Translations under genes and position numbers: made by a program
Notes under the pieces: generated by a model
The model's database searches: none
Seen by the model: the letters and a program-made list of their open reading frames with translations, nothing else
Told to the model about the DNA's origin: nothing
Shown here: piece after piece, positions 1 through 7,934 of the stretch
How the letters are laid out: each line of letters begins with the position of its first letter
Numbering within the stretch: position 1 is the first letter of the stretch
Assembly (NCBI GenBank): GCA_033283325.1
Contig: JAWMQO010000001.1
Span: forward strand, 1,488,001 to 1,552,000
Direction: 5' to 3'
Source: Mangrovimicrobium sp033283325
Lineage (GTDB): Bacteria; Pseudomonadota; Gammaproteobacteria; Pseudomonadales; Halieaceae
DNA: 64,000 nucleotides

Positions 1-1432
1 CAGTGTAGACCCGCGCGGTTTTCTCATTGAAATTCCCAGTGCCGATGTGACTGTAATAGCGCACCATGCTGCCTTCCTTGCGCTCGATCAGGATCAGCTT
101 GGAATGCACCTTGAGGCCCGGAATACCGAAAATCACGTTGATGCCGCTATCGGTGAGGCGCTGCGCCCAGTTGAGGTTCGCCGCCTCGTCGAAGCGCGCC
201 GCCAGTTCCACCACGGCGAGCACCCGCTTGCCGTTGTCCACCGCGTTGACCAGGGCGTCGATGACCCTCGAATTCTTCGCCACCCGGTAGAGGCAGATCT
301 TGATATCGGTAACCAGCGGATCGAGGGCTGCGGTCTTCAGCAGGTCGATGAGATAGTCAAAGGGATGGTAGGGGTAGTAGAGCAGCACGTCCTTTTCGCG
401 AATGGTGTCGAAAAGGCTGCCGGGCTCGTCCAGCCGCGGTACCCGGATCGGCGGCAGCGGGCGAAACTCCAGGGATTTCGGGCCGACGTTGGGAAAGCTC
501 ATGAAGTCCTTGGAGTTGTGGTAGCGGCCACCGGGCATCAGGCTGTCGTACTTGCCGAAGCGAAAACGGGCGCTCAGGAATTCCATCAGCCGCTGCGGCA
601 TCTTGCTGTCGTAGACTATGCGCACAGCGTCGGCCTTGCGCCGCTGCTTCAGGCTCTTCTCCATCTTCTCCATCAGGCTCTGGGTGATCCCCGTATCGAT
701 TTCGAGCTCAGCGTCGCGGGAGAGCTTGAAACAGAAGGCGTGGGCCTCCTCCACCGGAAAGACCCCGCGAAACATCTGCGGGAGGCAGGCGCGGATGATG
801 TTGTCGAGGACGATGAAGACCTTGCCCCCGCGCACACCCTTGCGCTGGGGAATCTGCACGAAGCGGTCGAGGCGGTCCGTGGGTACCTCGACGACCGCGT
901 AGCGATAGCCATCCGCCGAGCGCAGCTCGATAGCGAGGTAGAGGGACTCGTCGTTGAGGGCCGGCATGGCGCGGCCGTCGCGCAGCAGGATGGGGTCGAG
1001 TTCAGGCAGCACCCGCTCGGTAAAATAGGCCTGGACGAATTCCGCCTGGCGCTCGTCGAGTTGGCGCTCGTTGATCAGGTAAATGCGCTTTGTCGCGAGT
1101 TCCTCCATGATCTCCAGGTAGATCAGGTCGAACTCTTTCTGCAGCGCGACCACCCGGCTCAGGATTGCGGCGAGCAAGTCCTTGAAACGCTGCCGGTCTG
1201 TTCCCGAGGCGACCGAGATCAGGCGCCGGACTTCCGCCACCCGGACCCGGAAAAACTCATCGGCGTTGTTGGAAAAGATCCCGAGGTAGCGCAGGCGCTC
1301 GATCAGCGGCACGCTCTTGTCCGCCGCCTCCTGCAACACCCTGGCGTTAAACGACAACCAACTCAGCTCGCGCGGATAAAACTTGTCGTGTTCGCGAAGG
1401 TCTACGACGCGCGTCTTAACTGGATTAGACAT
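1..1432 (-). CDS. ppk1: Polyphosphate kinase 1 (3' end outside window)
   Basis: Polymerises the gamma-phosphate of ATP into inorganic polyphosphate at the inner membrane, reversibly. About 477 N-terminal codons are visible; the usual family length is near 690, so the C-terminal third lies beyond position 1. The N-terminal part matches the PPK1 N and middle domains (ELSWLSFN, NNADEFFRVRVAE). The catalytic, autophosphorylated histidine is residue 443 in a KVHSKL context, equivalent to His435 of the E. coli enzyme. The ATG at 1432 begins the conserved N-terminus. The long open frame on the opposite strand here is a high-GC shadow. Monocistronic as far as visible. Identity is secure. Confidence 0.96.
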   Translation of the reverse strand, partial: MSNPVKTRVVDLREHDKFYPRELSWLSFNARVLQEAADKSVPLIERLRYLGIFSNNADEFFRVRVAEVRRLISVASGTDRQRFKDLLAAILSRVVALQKEFDLIYLEIMEELATKRIYLINERQLDERQAEFVQAYFTERVLPELDPILLRDGRAMPALNDESLYLAIELRSADGYRYAVVEVPTDRLDRFVQIPQRKGVRGGKVFIVLDNIIRACLPQMFRGVFPVEEAHAFCFKLSRDAELEIDTGITQSLMEKMEKSLKQRRKADAVRIVYDSKMPQRLMEFLSARFRFGKYDSLMPGGRYHNSKDFMSFPNVGPKSLEFRPLPPIRVPRLDEPGSLFDTIREKDVLLYYPYHPFDYLIDLLKTAALDPLVTDIKICLYRVAKNSRVIDALVNAVDNGKRVLAVVELAARFDEAANLNWAQRLTDSGINVIFGIPGLKVHSKLILIERKEGSMVRYYSHIGTGNFNEKTARVYT

Positions 1433-1540
1433 GGAAGTTCCCGCTGTGCCCCAACCGGCCAATGTAGCATTTAAGCCTCAGTCACAGTATTACAGATTTA
1501 TGACAGGCGCGCCGGGGAGCGTGCTAGTCGTGCGGGAGGG

Positions 1541-1586
1541 AAATAAAAAAGGCCCGGTAATTCCCCGTTACGGCTGGGGCCGGGCC
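1541..1586 (-). terminator. Rho-independent terminator of the 1639-2040 gene
   Basis: On the minus strand a GGCCCGG/CCGGGCC stem (1551-1557 with 1580-1586) is followed directly by a run of six T and more T-rich sequence (1541-1550). It lies about 50 bases after the stop of the upstream small gene and before ppk1, so it separates the two units. Confidence 0.8.
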
Positions 1587-1638
1587 AAGGTAGGGATCTC
1601 CTTATGAAGAGATCATCCCAGGGGGATTCTGTAGTGCG

Positions 1639-2040
1639 TCAGGCAGCTGCGCTGGCGATCTCCGGGAACTTCCTGACCACCGCGGCGAAGCTGTAGTCTT
1701 CCATTCCGAGGGCACGCAGGGTGTTCTCGACGTCGTCCTGGCTGTTGGACTCCACCCGCTTGCACAGGGTCGGCAGCAGACCGATTCGACGGACCATCTG
1801 CCAGGTTCCGGTCGCCCGGGTGCGCTTGCCGCGCATCTGGCTCATCGCCTCCTCGTAGGCGTAAATCGCTTTCACCGCAGCCAGTTCGGTCTCGTCCTCG
1901 ACGCCGTAGTTCTCGGCGCGCAGGTCGACCGCGCGGCGGTAGGCCTGCAGGGCCAGTTCCGGGTGCCCTTGGCGCTTGGCGTTGCGGGCAAATACATAAC
2001 AAAGCTCCGGATCGCTGATTCTCTCGACTAGTTCGTGCAT
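1639..2040 (-). CDS. Conserved small soluble protein, function unknown
   Basis: 133-residue, charged, mainly helical protein with no signal peptide or membrane segment. The N-terminal half reads like one or two TPR-type helical hairpins (CYVFARNAKRQGHPELALQAYRRAV, residues about 13-37), so a scaffold or adaptor role is plausible but unproven. I chose the ATG at 2040 because AAGGAG lies about 8 bases upstream; an in-frame start 54 bases further upstream has no comparable site. It has its own terminator downstream and a 15-bp palindrome upstream (2122-2136), so it looks monocistronic and possibly regulated. I do not recognise a named family. Confidence 0.75.
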   Translation of the reverse strand: MHELVERISDPELCYVFARNAKRQGHPELALQAYRRAVDLRAENYGVEDETELAAVKAIYAYEEAMSQMRGKRTRATGTWQMVRRIGLLPTLCKRVESNSQDDVENTLRALGMEDYSFAAVVRKFPEIASAAA

Positions 2041-2121
2041 TGCTTTTTCTCCTTTTTCCGGCCGGGGCGATTGCCCCTCTGCTATGGGACTCATATTAGG
2101 GGGCCGGTGTCGCTTTCCACA

Positions 2122-2136
2122 TGGCGCTAAGCGCCA
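2122..2136. promoter_or_regulatory. 15-bp perfect palindrome upstream of the small gene
   Basis: TGGCGCTAAGCGCCA is a perfect odd-length palindrome 82 bases upstream of the ATG at 2040. Its position suits an operator or the base of an RNA hairpin. No factor can be named. Confidence 0.35.
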
Positions 2137-2226
2137 AGAGCATGACCTTGAACGACAAAAAGCGGGGGGAACGCGAGGGCCCGCGCAGGAGGGGCCAGGG
2201 CCGGGTCGGCGGGAGAATCAGGGGCG

Positions 2227-2333
2227 TAAAAAAGCCCGCGGCACACAGGGGTGATGCGGGCTAACAGCCGTATGTTTCGGGGCAGAAACATCGGCCAGGG
2301 GACGTGTTAGCACGTGCAGAAAGCAGCGTGCTA
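2227..2333 (-). ncRNA. Candidate structured small RNA ending in an intrinsic terminator
   Basis: The 500-base stretch 2041-2541 holds no convincing gene, but its minus strand has a compact RNA-like layout. A possible promoter (TTGCTA at 2367-2362, 16-base spacer, TATTGT at 2345-2340) would start RNA near 2333. Then come a small hairpin (ACGTG/CACGT, 2302-2315), a perfect 7-bp hairpin (ATGTTTC/GAAACAT, 2272-2291) and a terminator (GCCCGC/GCGGGC, 2234-2261) followed by six T. The product would be about 107 nt. The terminator is about 280 bases past the AraC gene stop, so it could instead end that transcript. No known RNA family recognised. Confidence 0.45.
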
Positions 2334-2541
2334 TTTCAAACAATAGTCCGCAATCACCAAATAGCAAATGTTTCGGACATATTTTTTTCGCCGGGGTCAA
2401 GGCCTGATTGTTAAAACATTCGACTTAAACGGCCATCAGGGCGGAAACTGCGCCAATTTGTACCCGTTTAGCCATCATTCGCCCCTCCGCGGTGAGTTTC
2501 AGCACACGGGCAGGGATTCGCCGGGAATCGCGGGGAGAGGA

Positions 2542-3567
2542 TCAGGACCCGCTGCTTTGTTCGCGGTATTCCGCAGGGGCCATCCCGGTCCAGCGCTTGA
2601 ACGCCCGTGAGAAGGTGCTCGGCTCGGAAAAGCCCAGCAGGTAGGCGGTTTCGACCACCGAGCGGCTGCCGCGCCCAAGGTATTTGCGCGCCAGCTGGGT
2701 GCGGGTGTCCTGCAGCAACTCGGAAAAGCTCGTACCCTCGTCCTTGAGCTTGCGCTGCAGGGTGCGGTTGCTGATGTGCAGGGCCTCCGCCACCTGCTGC
2801 TGGCTGGGGGGACCGTCCGGCAGCAGGTCGAGCAGCTTGTCCACCACGTCGCGGGCGGCGGAGTTGCCGACGAAGCCCTGCAGGTAGGCCTCCGCCAGTT
2901 CGTCGTTGGCCCGCGCCAGGGCCGGGTCACCGGTGACCAGCGGCTCGCTGATATCCGCCAGGTACCAGCGCAGGGTACAGGCGTCCGCATCGAAGGCCAC
3001 CTTGCTGCTGAGCATCGACTCCCAGCGGGCGGGCTCGGCGGGCACGGGGCGCTCGAGGGTGATGGCCGCCGGGGCGAGATACTCGCCCAGGGACAGTGCG
3101 CACATCCTCGCCACGGCGCCGACGGCGTAATCGCGATTGGCGTAGTACGGCGTCTCTCCCAGGGCGATCGGCCCGATGTCGATGACGGCGAACTCGCCCT
3201 CCTCCCACAGCCGCATCTGCGCCGAGGTACTCACCAGCCTGCCGAAGCGCACCAGGCGCTGCAGGCCTTCATAAACCGTGGCGCTGGCCAGCCACGCGAG
3301 CCCGAGACCCCGCAGGACCTGTGGCTGCAGCTGTTCCGCCGCCAGCAGGCCGAAGGCCTCGTCGCCGGTGAGTTCCACGCAATGCCCCATGAGCGCGCCA
3401 AAGCGCTGGTTGGATATGCGCCAATCCGGGTGCACCAGTTTCGCCCCGTCGATTCCAACCTCGGCCATGACCTCCAGGGGGTCCAGTCCATGCAAACGCA
3501 GTGCCTGCGCCACGGGCAGTATGAAAGTGCCCAGGACTGAGTGCTGTATCGATGTGGGTGCGTTCAT
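2542..3567 (-). CDS. AraC-family transcriptional regulator (OruR/arabinose-binding-like N-terminus)
   Basis: 341 residues. The N-terminal ~200 residues match the arabinose-binding-like domain of AraC/OruR-type regulators; residues about 235-335 form the two-helix-turn-helix AraC DNA-binding domain (ALHISNRTLQRKLKDEG, then VVETAYLLGFSEPSTFSRAFKRWTG). Cytoplasmic DNA-binding protein; the ligand is unknown. The ATG at 3567 is preferred over an upstream in-frame start at 3660 because the family N-terminus aligns there and the upstream piece would overlap the divergent SOS promoter. It is divergent from the radical SAM gene, and no catabolic operon adjoins it, so its target is not evident. Confidence 0.88.
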   Translation of the reverse strand: MNAPTSIQHSVLGTFILPVAQALRLHGLDPLEVMAEVGIDGAKLVHPDWRISNQRFGALMGHCVELTGDEAFGLLAAEQLQPQVLRGLGLAWLASATVYEGLQRLVRFGRLVSTSAQMRLWEEGEFAVIDIGPIALGETPYYANRDYAVGAVARMCALSLGEYLAPAAITLERPVPAEPARWESMLSSKVAFDADACTLRWYLADISEPLVTGDPALARANDELAEAYLQGFVGNSAARDVVDKLLDLLPDGPPSQQQVAEALHISNRTLQRKLKDEGTSFSELLQDTRTQLARKYLGRGSRSVVETAYLLGFSEPSTFSRAFKRWTGMAPAEYREQSSGS

Positions 3568-3671
3568 TTCCGGTTCCAGAGGGCCCTTGCAAACTATAGC
3601 AGCTTGGTCGACAGGTCCAAGCGACTGGCCCGACTCCAGCAGACGGGACGGGCTTGCCAAGCGCCTCTCGA

Positions 3672-3700
3672 TTGACTACTGTACATTTAAACAGTATTCG
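3672..3700 (+). promoter_or_regulatory. LexA (SOS) box embedded in a sigma-70 promoter
   Basis: TACTGTACATTTAAACAGTA (3677-3696) fits the gammaproteobacterial LexA box, with CTGT-N8-ACAG intact and perfect outer TACTGT/ACAGTA arms. It lies inside a promoter: TTGACT at 3672-3677, 17-base spacer, TATTCG at 3695-3700. LexA bound here would block RNA polymerase. The radical SAM start codon is 10 bases past the -10, so the leader is very short. Confidence 0.88.
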
Positions 3701-3709
3701 GATGAGCCC

Positions 3710-4807
3710 ATGGGCAAGGGAGACATTCCTGTCGTCGACCAGTTGGCGCAACACCGCGGGCGGGGGGCACTGAGCAACCGTGGTGCTCGCTTCCAGCCAA
3801 GCCGAGTGGAATGGGACGATGGCATCACAGGCCCCAGCCCTGTGAGCGAATGCCGCGAAATCCGCGCCCGCAGCATCATCAGCCGCAACCAGTCGCCGGA
3901 CCTTCCCTTCGAGCAATCCATCAACCCCTACCAGGGCTGTGAACACGGCTGCATCTACTGCTACGCCCGCCCAACTCACGCCTATCTCGACCTCTCCCCC
4001 GGCCTGGATTTCGAGACCCGGCTCAGCTACAAGGCCAACGCAGCCGAGCAACTGCGCCGTGAACTGGCGCGGCCGGGCTACCGCTGCCAGTCTATTACCA
4101 TTGGCGCCAACACCGACCCCTACCAGCCGGTTGAGCGGGAACACCGGATCACAAGGCAAATTCTGGAAGTGTTCGCCCAGACCCGGCACCCGGTGGCGCT
4201 GATCACCAAGGGCGCACTGGTAACCCGCGACATTGACCTGCTCTCGGACCTCGCGGCGGATGGACTCTGCTCGGTGATTATCAGCATCACCACTCTCGAT
4301 GCCAAACTGAAACGCACGATGGAGCCGCGCGCCGCATCGGGAGCAGCCCGGCTCGCCGCAATGCAAACGCTGGCCAGCGCCGGCGTGCCCACCTCGTTGC
4401 TTTATGCGCCGGTGATTCCCGGTCTGAATGACGTGGAGATGGAAAGCATTCTGCGGGCGGCAAAAGACGCGGGAGCGGAGGCAGCGGGCTTCCAACTACT
4501 GCGCCTGCCCCTGGAGGTCTCGAGCTTGTTTCAGGAGTGGCTGCAAACGCACTACCCGCTGAAGGCGCAGCGGGTGATGAGCCTTGTCAGGCAGTGTCGC
4601 GGCGGGCGCGACAACGACAGCCGTTTCGGCCGGCGCATGCGCGGCGAGGGCCCCTTCGCCGAACTCCTGGCGCAGCGCTTCAGGCTTGCCTGCCAAAAGC
4701 TGGGGCTGGACCGCGGTGAGCCACGCGCGCAACGCAGTGACTTATTTCGGCCACCTGCGACGATCACTGCGGGGAGTGAGGAGCGCCAGATCGACCTCTT
4801 CGGCTGA
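3710..4807 (+). CDS. PA0069-family radical SAM protein, SOS-regulated
   Basis: 365 residues. The radical SAM CxxxCxxC cluster motif is Cys77, Cys81 and Cys84 (GCEHGCIYCYA), followed by SplB-like blocks (NTDPYQPVE, TKGALVTRD, APVIPGLND). The family resembles spore photoproduct lyase-like enzymes; its reaction is unknown. The ATG at 3710 is the first in-frame start after the LexA-controlled promoter. Established knowledge: the P. aeruginosa homologue PA0069 belongs to the LexA regulon, and the perfect box here agrees, pointing to a DNA-damage or nucleic-acid repair or modification role. Monocistronic; the next gene runs the other way. Confidence 0.92.
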   Translation: MGKGDIPVVDQLAQHRGRGALSNRGARFQPSRVEWDDGITGPSPVSECREIRARSIISRNQSPDLPFEQSINPYQGCEHGCIYCYARPTHAYLDLSPGLDFETRLSYKANAAEQLRRELARPGYRCQSITIGANTDPYQPVEREHRITRQILEVFAQTRHPVALITKGALVTRDIDLLSDLAADGLCSVIISITTLDAKLKRTMEPRAASGAARLAAMQTLASAGVPTSLLYAPVIPGLNDVEMESILRAAKDAGAEAAGFQLLRLPLEVSSLFQEWLQTHYPLKAQRVMSLVRQCRGGRDNDSRFGRRMRGEGPFAELLAQRFRLACQKLGLDRGEPRAQRSDLFRPPATITAGSEERQIDLFG

Positions 4808-4848
4808 GCTGGCGCCATACCTGCTGCCGGGAAAACCCGGTGTGCTTA

Positions 4849-5358
4849 CTAGAGCCGGGAGAACTCCCGGTCCAGGTCGAAGCGACGCGAGGTGACATAA
4901 GACTCCATGTCCTCCACCCGGCGCAGCGCCTGGTCGAGCCGTTCGCGGGCGCGCTTGAGGCGCACAGTGCCCGGCTCGGGATAGCGAAAGGCGCGACGCG
5001 GCCGGTAATCGTGGTAGCGCTCGTCGTATTCCATCGCTGCATTCTCGTCGTGGTAGTCGTCGGCGACACCGTCGTCCGCCGCGGCACCGTAGCTGCTCGG
5101 TTGTGGTGACAGCACTATCCAGGCTGCCACGTATGCCCACAGGGCAAGGGTGCCGGTGAAGAGAAAACCTCCCACCCACATCAGCCGCATTACCCAGTGA
5201 GCGATGTCGAAGTGGTCGGCGAGTCCTGCGCAGACACCACCGATTTTCCCCTCGCGGGTATTGCGATACAGCCCCATACCCCAGCCGCCAGCGCGACGGC
5301 GCTTGAAGGTCCGGGCCCGGCGCCTGCCGTTTCTGAAAGGGTCACGCTCGTAATTCAT
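4849..5358 (-). CDS. pspC: Phage shock protein C (PspC-domain membrane protein)
   Basis: 169 residues. A basic N-terminus (about 1-28) is followed by the PspC domain (GLYRNTREGKIGGVCAGLADHF), a hydrophobic segment near residues 57-82, and a charged C-terminal tail with a predicted coiled coil (about 130-165). In the Psp system PspB and PspC form an inner-membrane sensor that draws PspA away from PspF under envelope stress. The start overlaps the pspB stop (ATGA, 5355-5358), so the two are translationally coupled. Last gene of the minus-strand psp operon. Longer than E. coli PspC (about 119 residues) because of the acidic and coiled-coil tail. Confidence 0.93.
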   Translation of the reverse strand: MNYERDPFRNGRRRARTFKRRRAGGWGMGLYRNTREGKIGGVCAGLADHFDIAHWVMRLMWVGGFLFTGTLALWAYVAAWIVLSPQPSSYGAAADDGVADDYHDENAAMEYDERYHDYRPRRAFRYPEPGTVRLKRARERLDQALRRVEDMESYVTSRRFDLDREFSRL

Positions 5359-5618
5359 GCCTGCTTCTCCTCTTGCACCCGCTCGCGCACGGTGTCACGC
5401 CATTCGGGGTGATCCGCATCCAGCAGCGATTCCAGGGTGGCTATCCGTTCGGTCAGGGTATCGACCGTCTCCAGCATGTGCTCCACGGTTTCCCGGTCCT
5501 CCTCGGAAAGACTGCGGGAGGAACGCCGCATGCTCTGGTAGTGCATCACGATCCAGACGGGCGCCACGATCACCATGAAGAGGATGGTGGGCACGAACAG
5601 GAAGTTCCAGAATTCCAT
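5355..5618 (-). CDS. pspB: Phage shock protein B
   Basis: 87 residues, with one N-terminal membrane helix (about 4-26, FLFVPTILFMVIVAPVWIVMH) and a charged coiled-coil cytoplasmic tail containing the family's leucine-rich heptads (VEHMLETVDTLTERIATLESLL). It works with PspC as the membrane sensor of the Psp response. It overlaps pspC by 4 bases and lies 93 bases after the pspA stop. That spacer contains a 12-base direct repeat. Confidence 0.93.
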   Translation of the reverse strand: MEFWNFLFVPTILFMVIVAPVWIVMHYQSMRRSSRSLSEEDRETVEHMLETVDTLTERIATLESLLDADHPEWRDTVRERVQEEKQA

Positions 5619-5665
5619 CTACTTGTCCTTTTGCGGGCCAGCTGCGCTTATTCGCATGCTGCCAT

Positions 5666-5699
5666 TAAACCTTCAGGGTACCAACACTAAACCTTCAGG
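5666..5699. repeat. Tandem 12-base direct repeat between pspA and pspB
   Basis: TAAACCTTCAGG occurs at 5666-5677 and again at 5688-5699, separated by 10 bases, in the pspA-pspB spacer. It may be a recent slippage duplication or part of an mRNA processing site. No function can be read from it. Confidence 0.5.
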
Positions 5700-5711
5700 A
5701 TAGCGACGCGC

Positions 5712-6389
5712 TCACGCATCGCCGCGCTTTTCCATCTCGGCCTTCAGGCGTTCGATTTCGCTGCTGATGTGCTCGTCCTCTGCCAGGGCGTCGATTTCTG
5801 CAGCGAGATCGCCCGGGACATCGCGCCCGATATCCATGGACTCGAGCTGGCTTTCCATATTGTCCATGCGCCGTTCGAAGTGCTCGAAGCGGGCGAAGGC
5901 GTCATCCAGTGCTTCCCGCTGGATCTGGCGCTTCACCTTGATCCGCGACTCTACCGTACGGCTACGCAGGGCCAGCGCTTTCTGCTTCGCCCTGGCGTCG
6001 TTCAGCTTCTGCTGCAACTGCGCAACTTCGTCGTTCAGTTGGGTGATATGGTCGTCAGCAGCCTTCAGTTCCACCTCGATCGCGGCAACTTCCTCCTCGA
6101 TCGCGTGCTTTTCCTGCAGCGCCGCCCGGGCCAGGTCCTCGCGACCCTTGCTGATCGCCAGCCTCGCCTTTTCTTCCCAACTGGCCGCATCGGCGCGAAC
6201 CCTCTCGAGCTTGCGCACCGCGGTCTTGCGATCCGCCAGTACCCGCGCGGAGGAAGTTCGCACTTCTACCAGCGTATCCTCCATCTCCTGAATTATCAGG
6301 CGAATCATTTTTTGCGGATCTTCCGCCTGGTCCAACAACGCGTTGAGGTTGGAATTGATGATATCTGTCATCCGGGAAAAAATACCCAT
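5712..6389 (-). CDS. pspA: Phage shock protein A
   Basis: 225 residues, the usual PspA/IM30 (ESCRT-III-like) length and almost wholly coiled coil. The conserved N-terminus (MGIFSRMTDIINSNLNALLD) can form the membrane-binding amphipathic helix. PspA binds and inhibits PspF in unstressed cells and assembles on damaged inner membrane to limit proton leak. The ATG at 6389 is preferred to an upstream in-frame start because it begins the family N-terminus. It lies 13 bases after a small membrane-protein gene and upstream of pspB, in a sigma-54-controlled operon. Confidence 0.96.
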   Translation of the reverse strand: MGIFSRMTDIINSNLNALLDQAEDPQKMIRLIIQEMEDTLVEVRTSSARVLADRKTAVRKLERVRADAASWEEKARLAISKGREDLARAALQEKHAIEEEVAAIEVELKAADDHITQLNDEVAQLQQKLNDARAKQKALALRSRTVESRIKVKRQIQREALDDAFARFEHFERRMDNMESQLESMDIGRDVPGDLAAEIDALAEDEHISSEIERLKAEMEKRGDA

Positions 6390-6402
6390 TGCCGTTCTCC
6401 TG

Positions 6403-6585
6403 TTACTCGCTGCCCCGCGCTGTCGCGGAGCCTTCAGGCCTTGCCAGCCAGTTAATAAGTTCAATTACCACCACGATCTGCAGCAAGCTCAGTGCCCCGG
6501 CGGCCGGATTGACCGCCAGTGCGGTCATGGCACATAAAACCGCCAGTACCACGTAAATGACCAGTCGCTGTCCGATACTGTGCAT
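6403..6585 (-). CDS. Small two-helix membrane protein leading the psp operon
   Basis: 60 residues, with two hydrophobic stretches (about 8-24 and 31-46) separated by a short NPAAG turn, so probably a small inner-membrane hairpin protein. AGGTAGGGAGAG sits just upstream of the ATG. It is the first gene after the sigma-54 promoter and 13 bases before pspA, so it should be co-induced with the phage shock response. It does not resemble E. coli PspD or PspG in sequence. Function unknown; a membrane-stress accessory role is inferred from position only. Confidence 0.7.
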   Translation of the reverse strand: MHSIGQRLVIYVVLAVLCAMTALAVNPAAGALSLLQIVVVIELINWLARPEGSATARGSE

Positions 6586-6665
6586 GCGCTCTCCCTACCT
6601 GGCGCTCGTAGCCCCTGCGGAGTCGGGCCAGTTCTGCGCTGATTGTTTTTACTTGCAAGGTAGCC

Positions 6666-6684
6666 AGTACAGCTTTCATGCCAA
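6666..6684 (-). promoter_or_regulatory. Sigma-54 (-24/-12) promoter of the psp operon
   Basis: TTGGCATGAAAGCTGTACT on the minus strand matches the -24 TGGCA and -12 TTGC-type elements with correct spacing. The GT in place of GC at -12 is also found in the E. coli pspA promoter as I recall it. Transcription would start near 6654, 70 bases before the first ATG. PspF activator sites should lie in the AT-rich stretch 6700-6790. Confidence 0.75.
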
Positions 6685-6806
6685 CTACACTTTTCCTCAA
6701 TAATTCAGAGAGTTACTGAATTTTCCGAAGGACAGCGCTGAGAATGATCGGTCATTTATGCCATTTTAATGGGTTAATTTTACCTCTTATTAGGTATTAT
6801 TAGCCC

Positions 6807-7844
6807 ATGTACCGCAAAACCGACACTATCATTGGCAACTCCCCCGCCCTGGCGGAGGCCCTCGAGCACGTTTCCCAGCTGGCCGCGATCCAGCGCCCCG
6901 CGCTGATCATCGGTGAGCGCGGCACCGGCAAGGAACTCGCCGCCCAGCGCCTGCACTTCCTGTCGCCGCGCTGGGATGCCCCACTGCTCAAGGTGAATTG
7001 CGCTGCGATGGCGGAACCCCTGCTGGAATCGGAGCTGTTCGGCCACGAAGCCGGCGCGTTCACCGGCGCCACCCGGCTGCACCACGGGCGCTTCGAGCGC
7101 GCCGACGGCGGCACCCTGTTTCTCGACGAACTGGGCACCATGTCCCTGCGGTTGCAGGAGAAACTGCTGCGGGTCGTGGAATACGGGGAATTCGAGCGCC
7201 TCGGCGGGCAGCAATCGATCAGCGTGGATGTGCGTGTCGTCGCGGCGACCAACGCCGACCTGCCGGCTCTCGCGGTGGCCGGCAAGTTTCGCGCCGACCT
7301 CCTCGACCGGCTCAGCTTCGATGTCGTCCACCTGCCGCCCCTGCGGCAACGCCAGGAAGATATCGTCGAACTGGCCAACCACTTCGCCGTGCAGATGAGC
7401 GCGGAGCTGGGATGGGAGCTGTTCCCGGGTTTCAGCGGGGCGGCCCTCGCGGCTCTGCTCGGCCATCCGTGGCCGGGCAACGTGCGGGAATTGAAAAACG
7501 TGGTGGAGCGCTCCCTCTACCGCTGGGCCGATCCTTCCACCCCGGTCGGGGAGATCATCCTCGACCCCTTTCAACGCGACTGGTCCGAAATTCCAGCGCA
7601 GCAAGCCCCCGGCACCGCGGCCGATGACTCCAGCGCGCAGCAGGCAGAGACGGGCAGCGAAAACGGAATCTCCGACTTCAACGCCCACATGGCGGCCCTG
7701 GAGCGACGCTTCCTGCTCGGCGCCCTCGCCCGCCACGGTCACAACCAGCGCCGTACGGCCGAGGCCATCGGCCTCAGCTACGACCAGATACGCGGCCTGG
7801 TGCGCAAGCACGGGCTGTCGCGACGCTCCCGCAACAGCGAGTAA
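6807..7844 (+). CDS. pspF: PspF, sigma-54 enhancer-binding activator of the psp operon
   Basis: 345 residues. The AAA+ domain begins almost at the N-terminus, with no receiver or sensor domain, as is typical of PspF. Walker A is GERGTGKE (36-43), the sigma-54-contacting GAFTGA loop is at 83-88, and Walker B is in GGTLFLDE (101-108). A Fis-type helix-turn-helix is at the C-terminus (about 305-340, RRTAEAIGLSYDQIRGLVRKHG). It is held inactive by PspA and drives the sigma-54 promoter at 6666-6684. Divergent from the psp operon, the standard arrangement. The linker at about 255-285 is Ala/Gln-rich. Confidence 0.95.
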   Translation: MYRKTDTIIGNSPALAEALEHVSQLAAIQRPALIIGERGTGKELAAQRLHFLSPRWDAPLLKVNCAAMAEPLLESELFGHEAGAFTGATRLHHGRFERADGGTLFLDELGTMSLRLQEKLLRVVEYGEFERLGGQQSISVDVRVVAATNADLPALAVAGKFRADLLDRLSFDVVHLPPLRQRQEDIVELANHFAVQMSAELGWELFPGFSGAALAALLGHPWPGNVRELKNVVERSLYRWADPSTPVGEIILDPFQRDWSEIPAQQAPGTAADDSSAQQAETGSENGISDFNAHMAALERRFLLGALARHGHNQRRTAEAIGLSYDQIRGLVRKHGLSRRSRNSE

Positions 7845-7934
7845 TTTCCCGGCCACCTTACCCTCCGAGGGTATGTTTGGAGTATAGTGGCGCCCTTACT
7901 ATTCACCCGGACACGAATCGAGAAGGACAACCAC

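Noticed and set aside
47..1474. Long plus-strand reading frame (475 codons)
   Set aside because: Antisense to polyphosphate kinase 1, which has full motifs; a high-GC shadow.
2218..2400. 60-codon minus-strand frame in the candidate sRNA region
   Set aside because: It runs across the terminator hairpin and has no ribosome site; the RNA reading is better.
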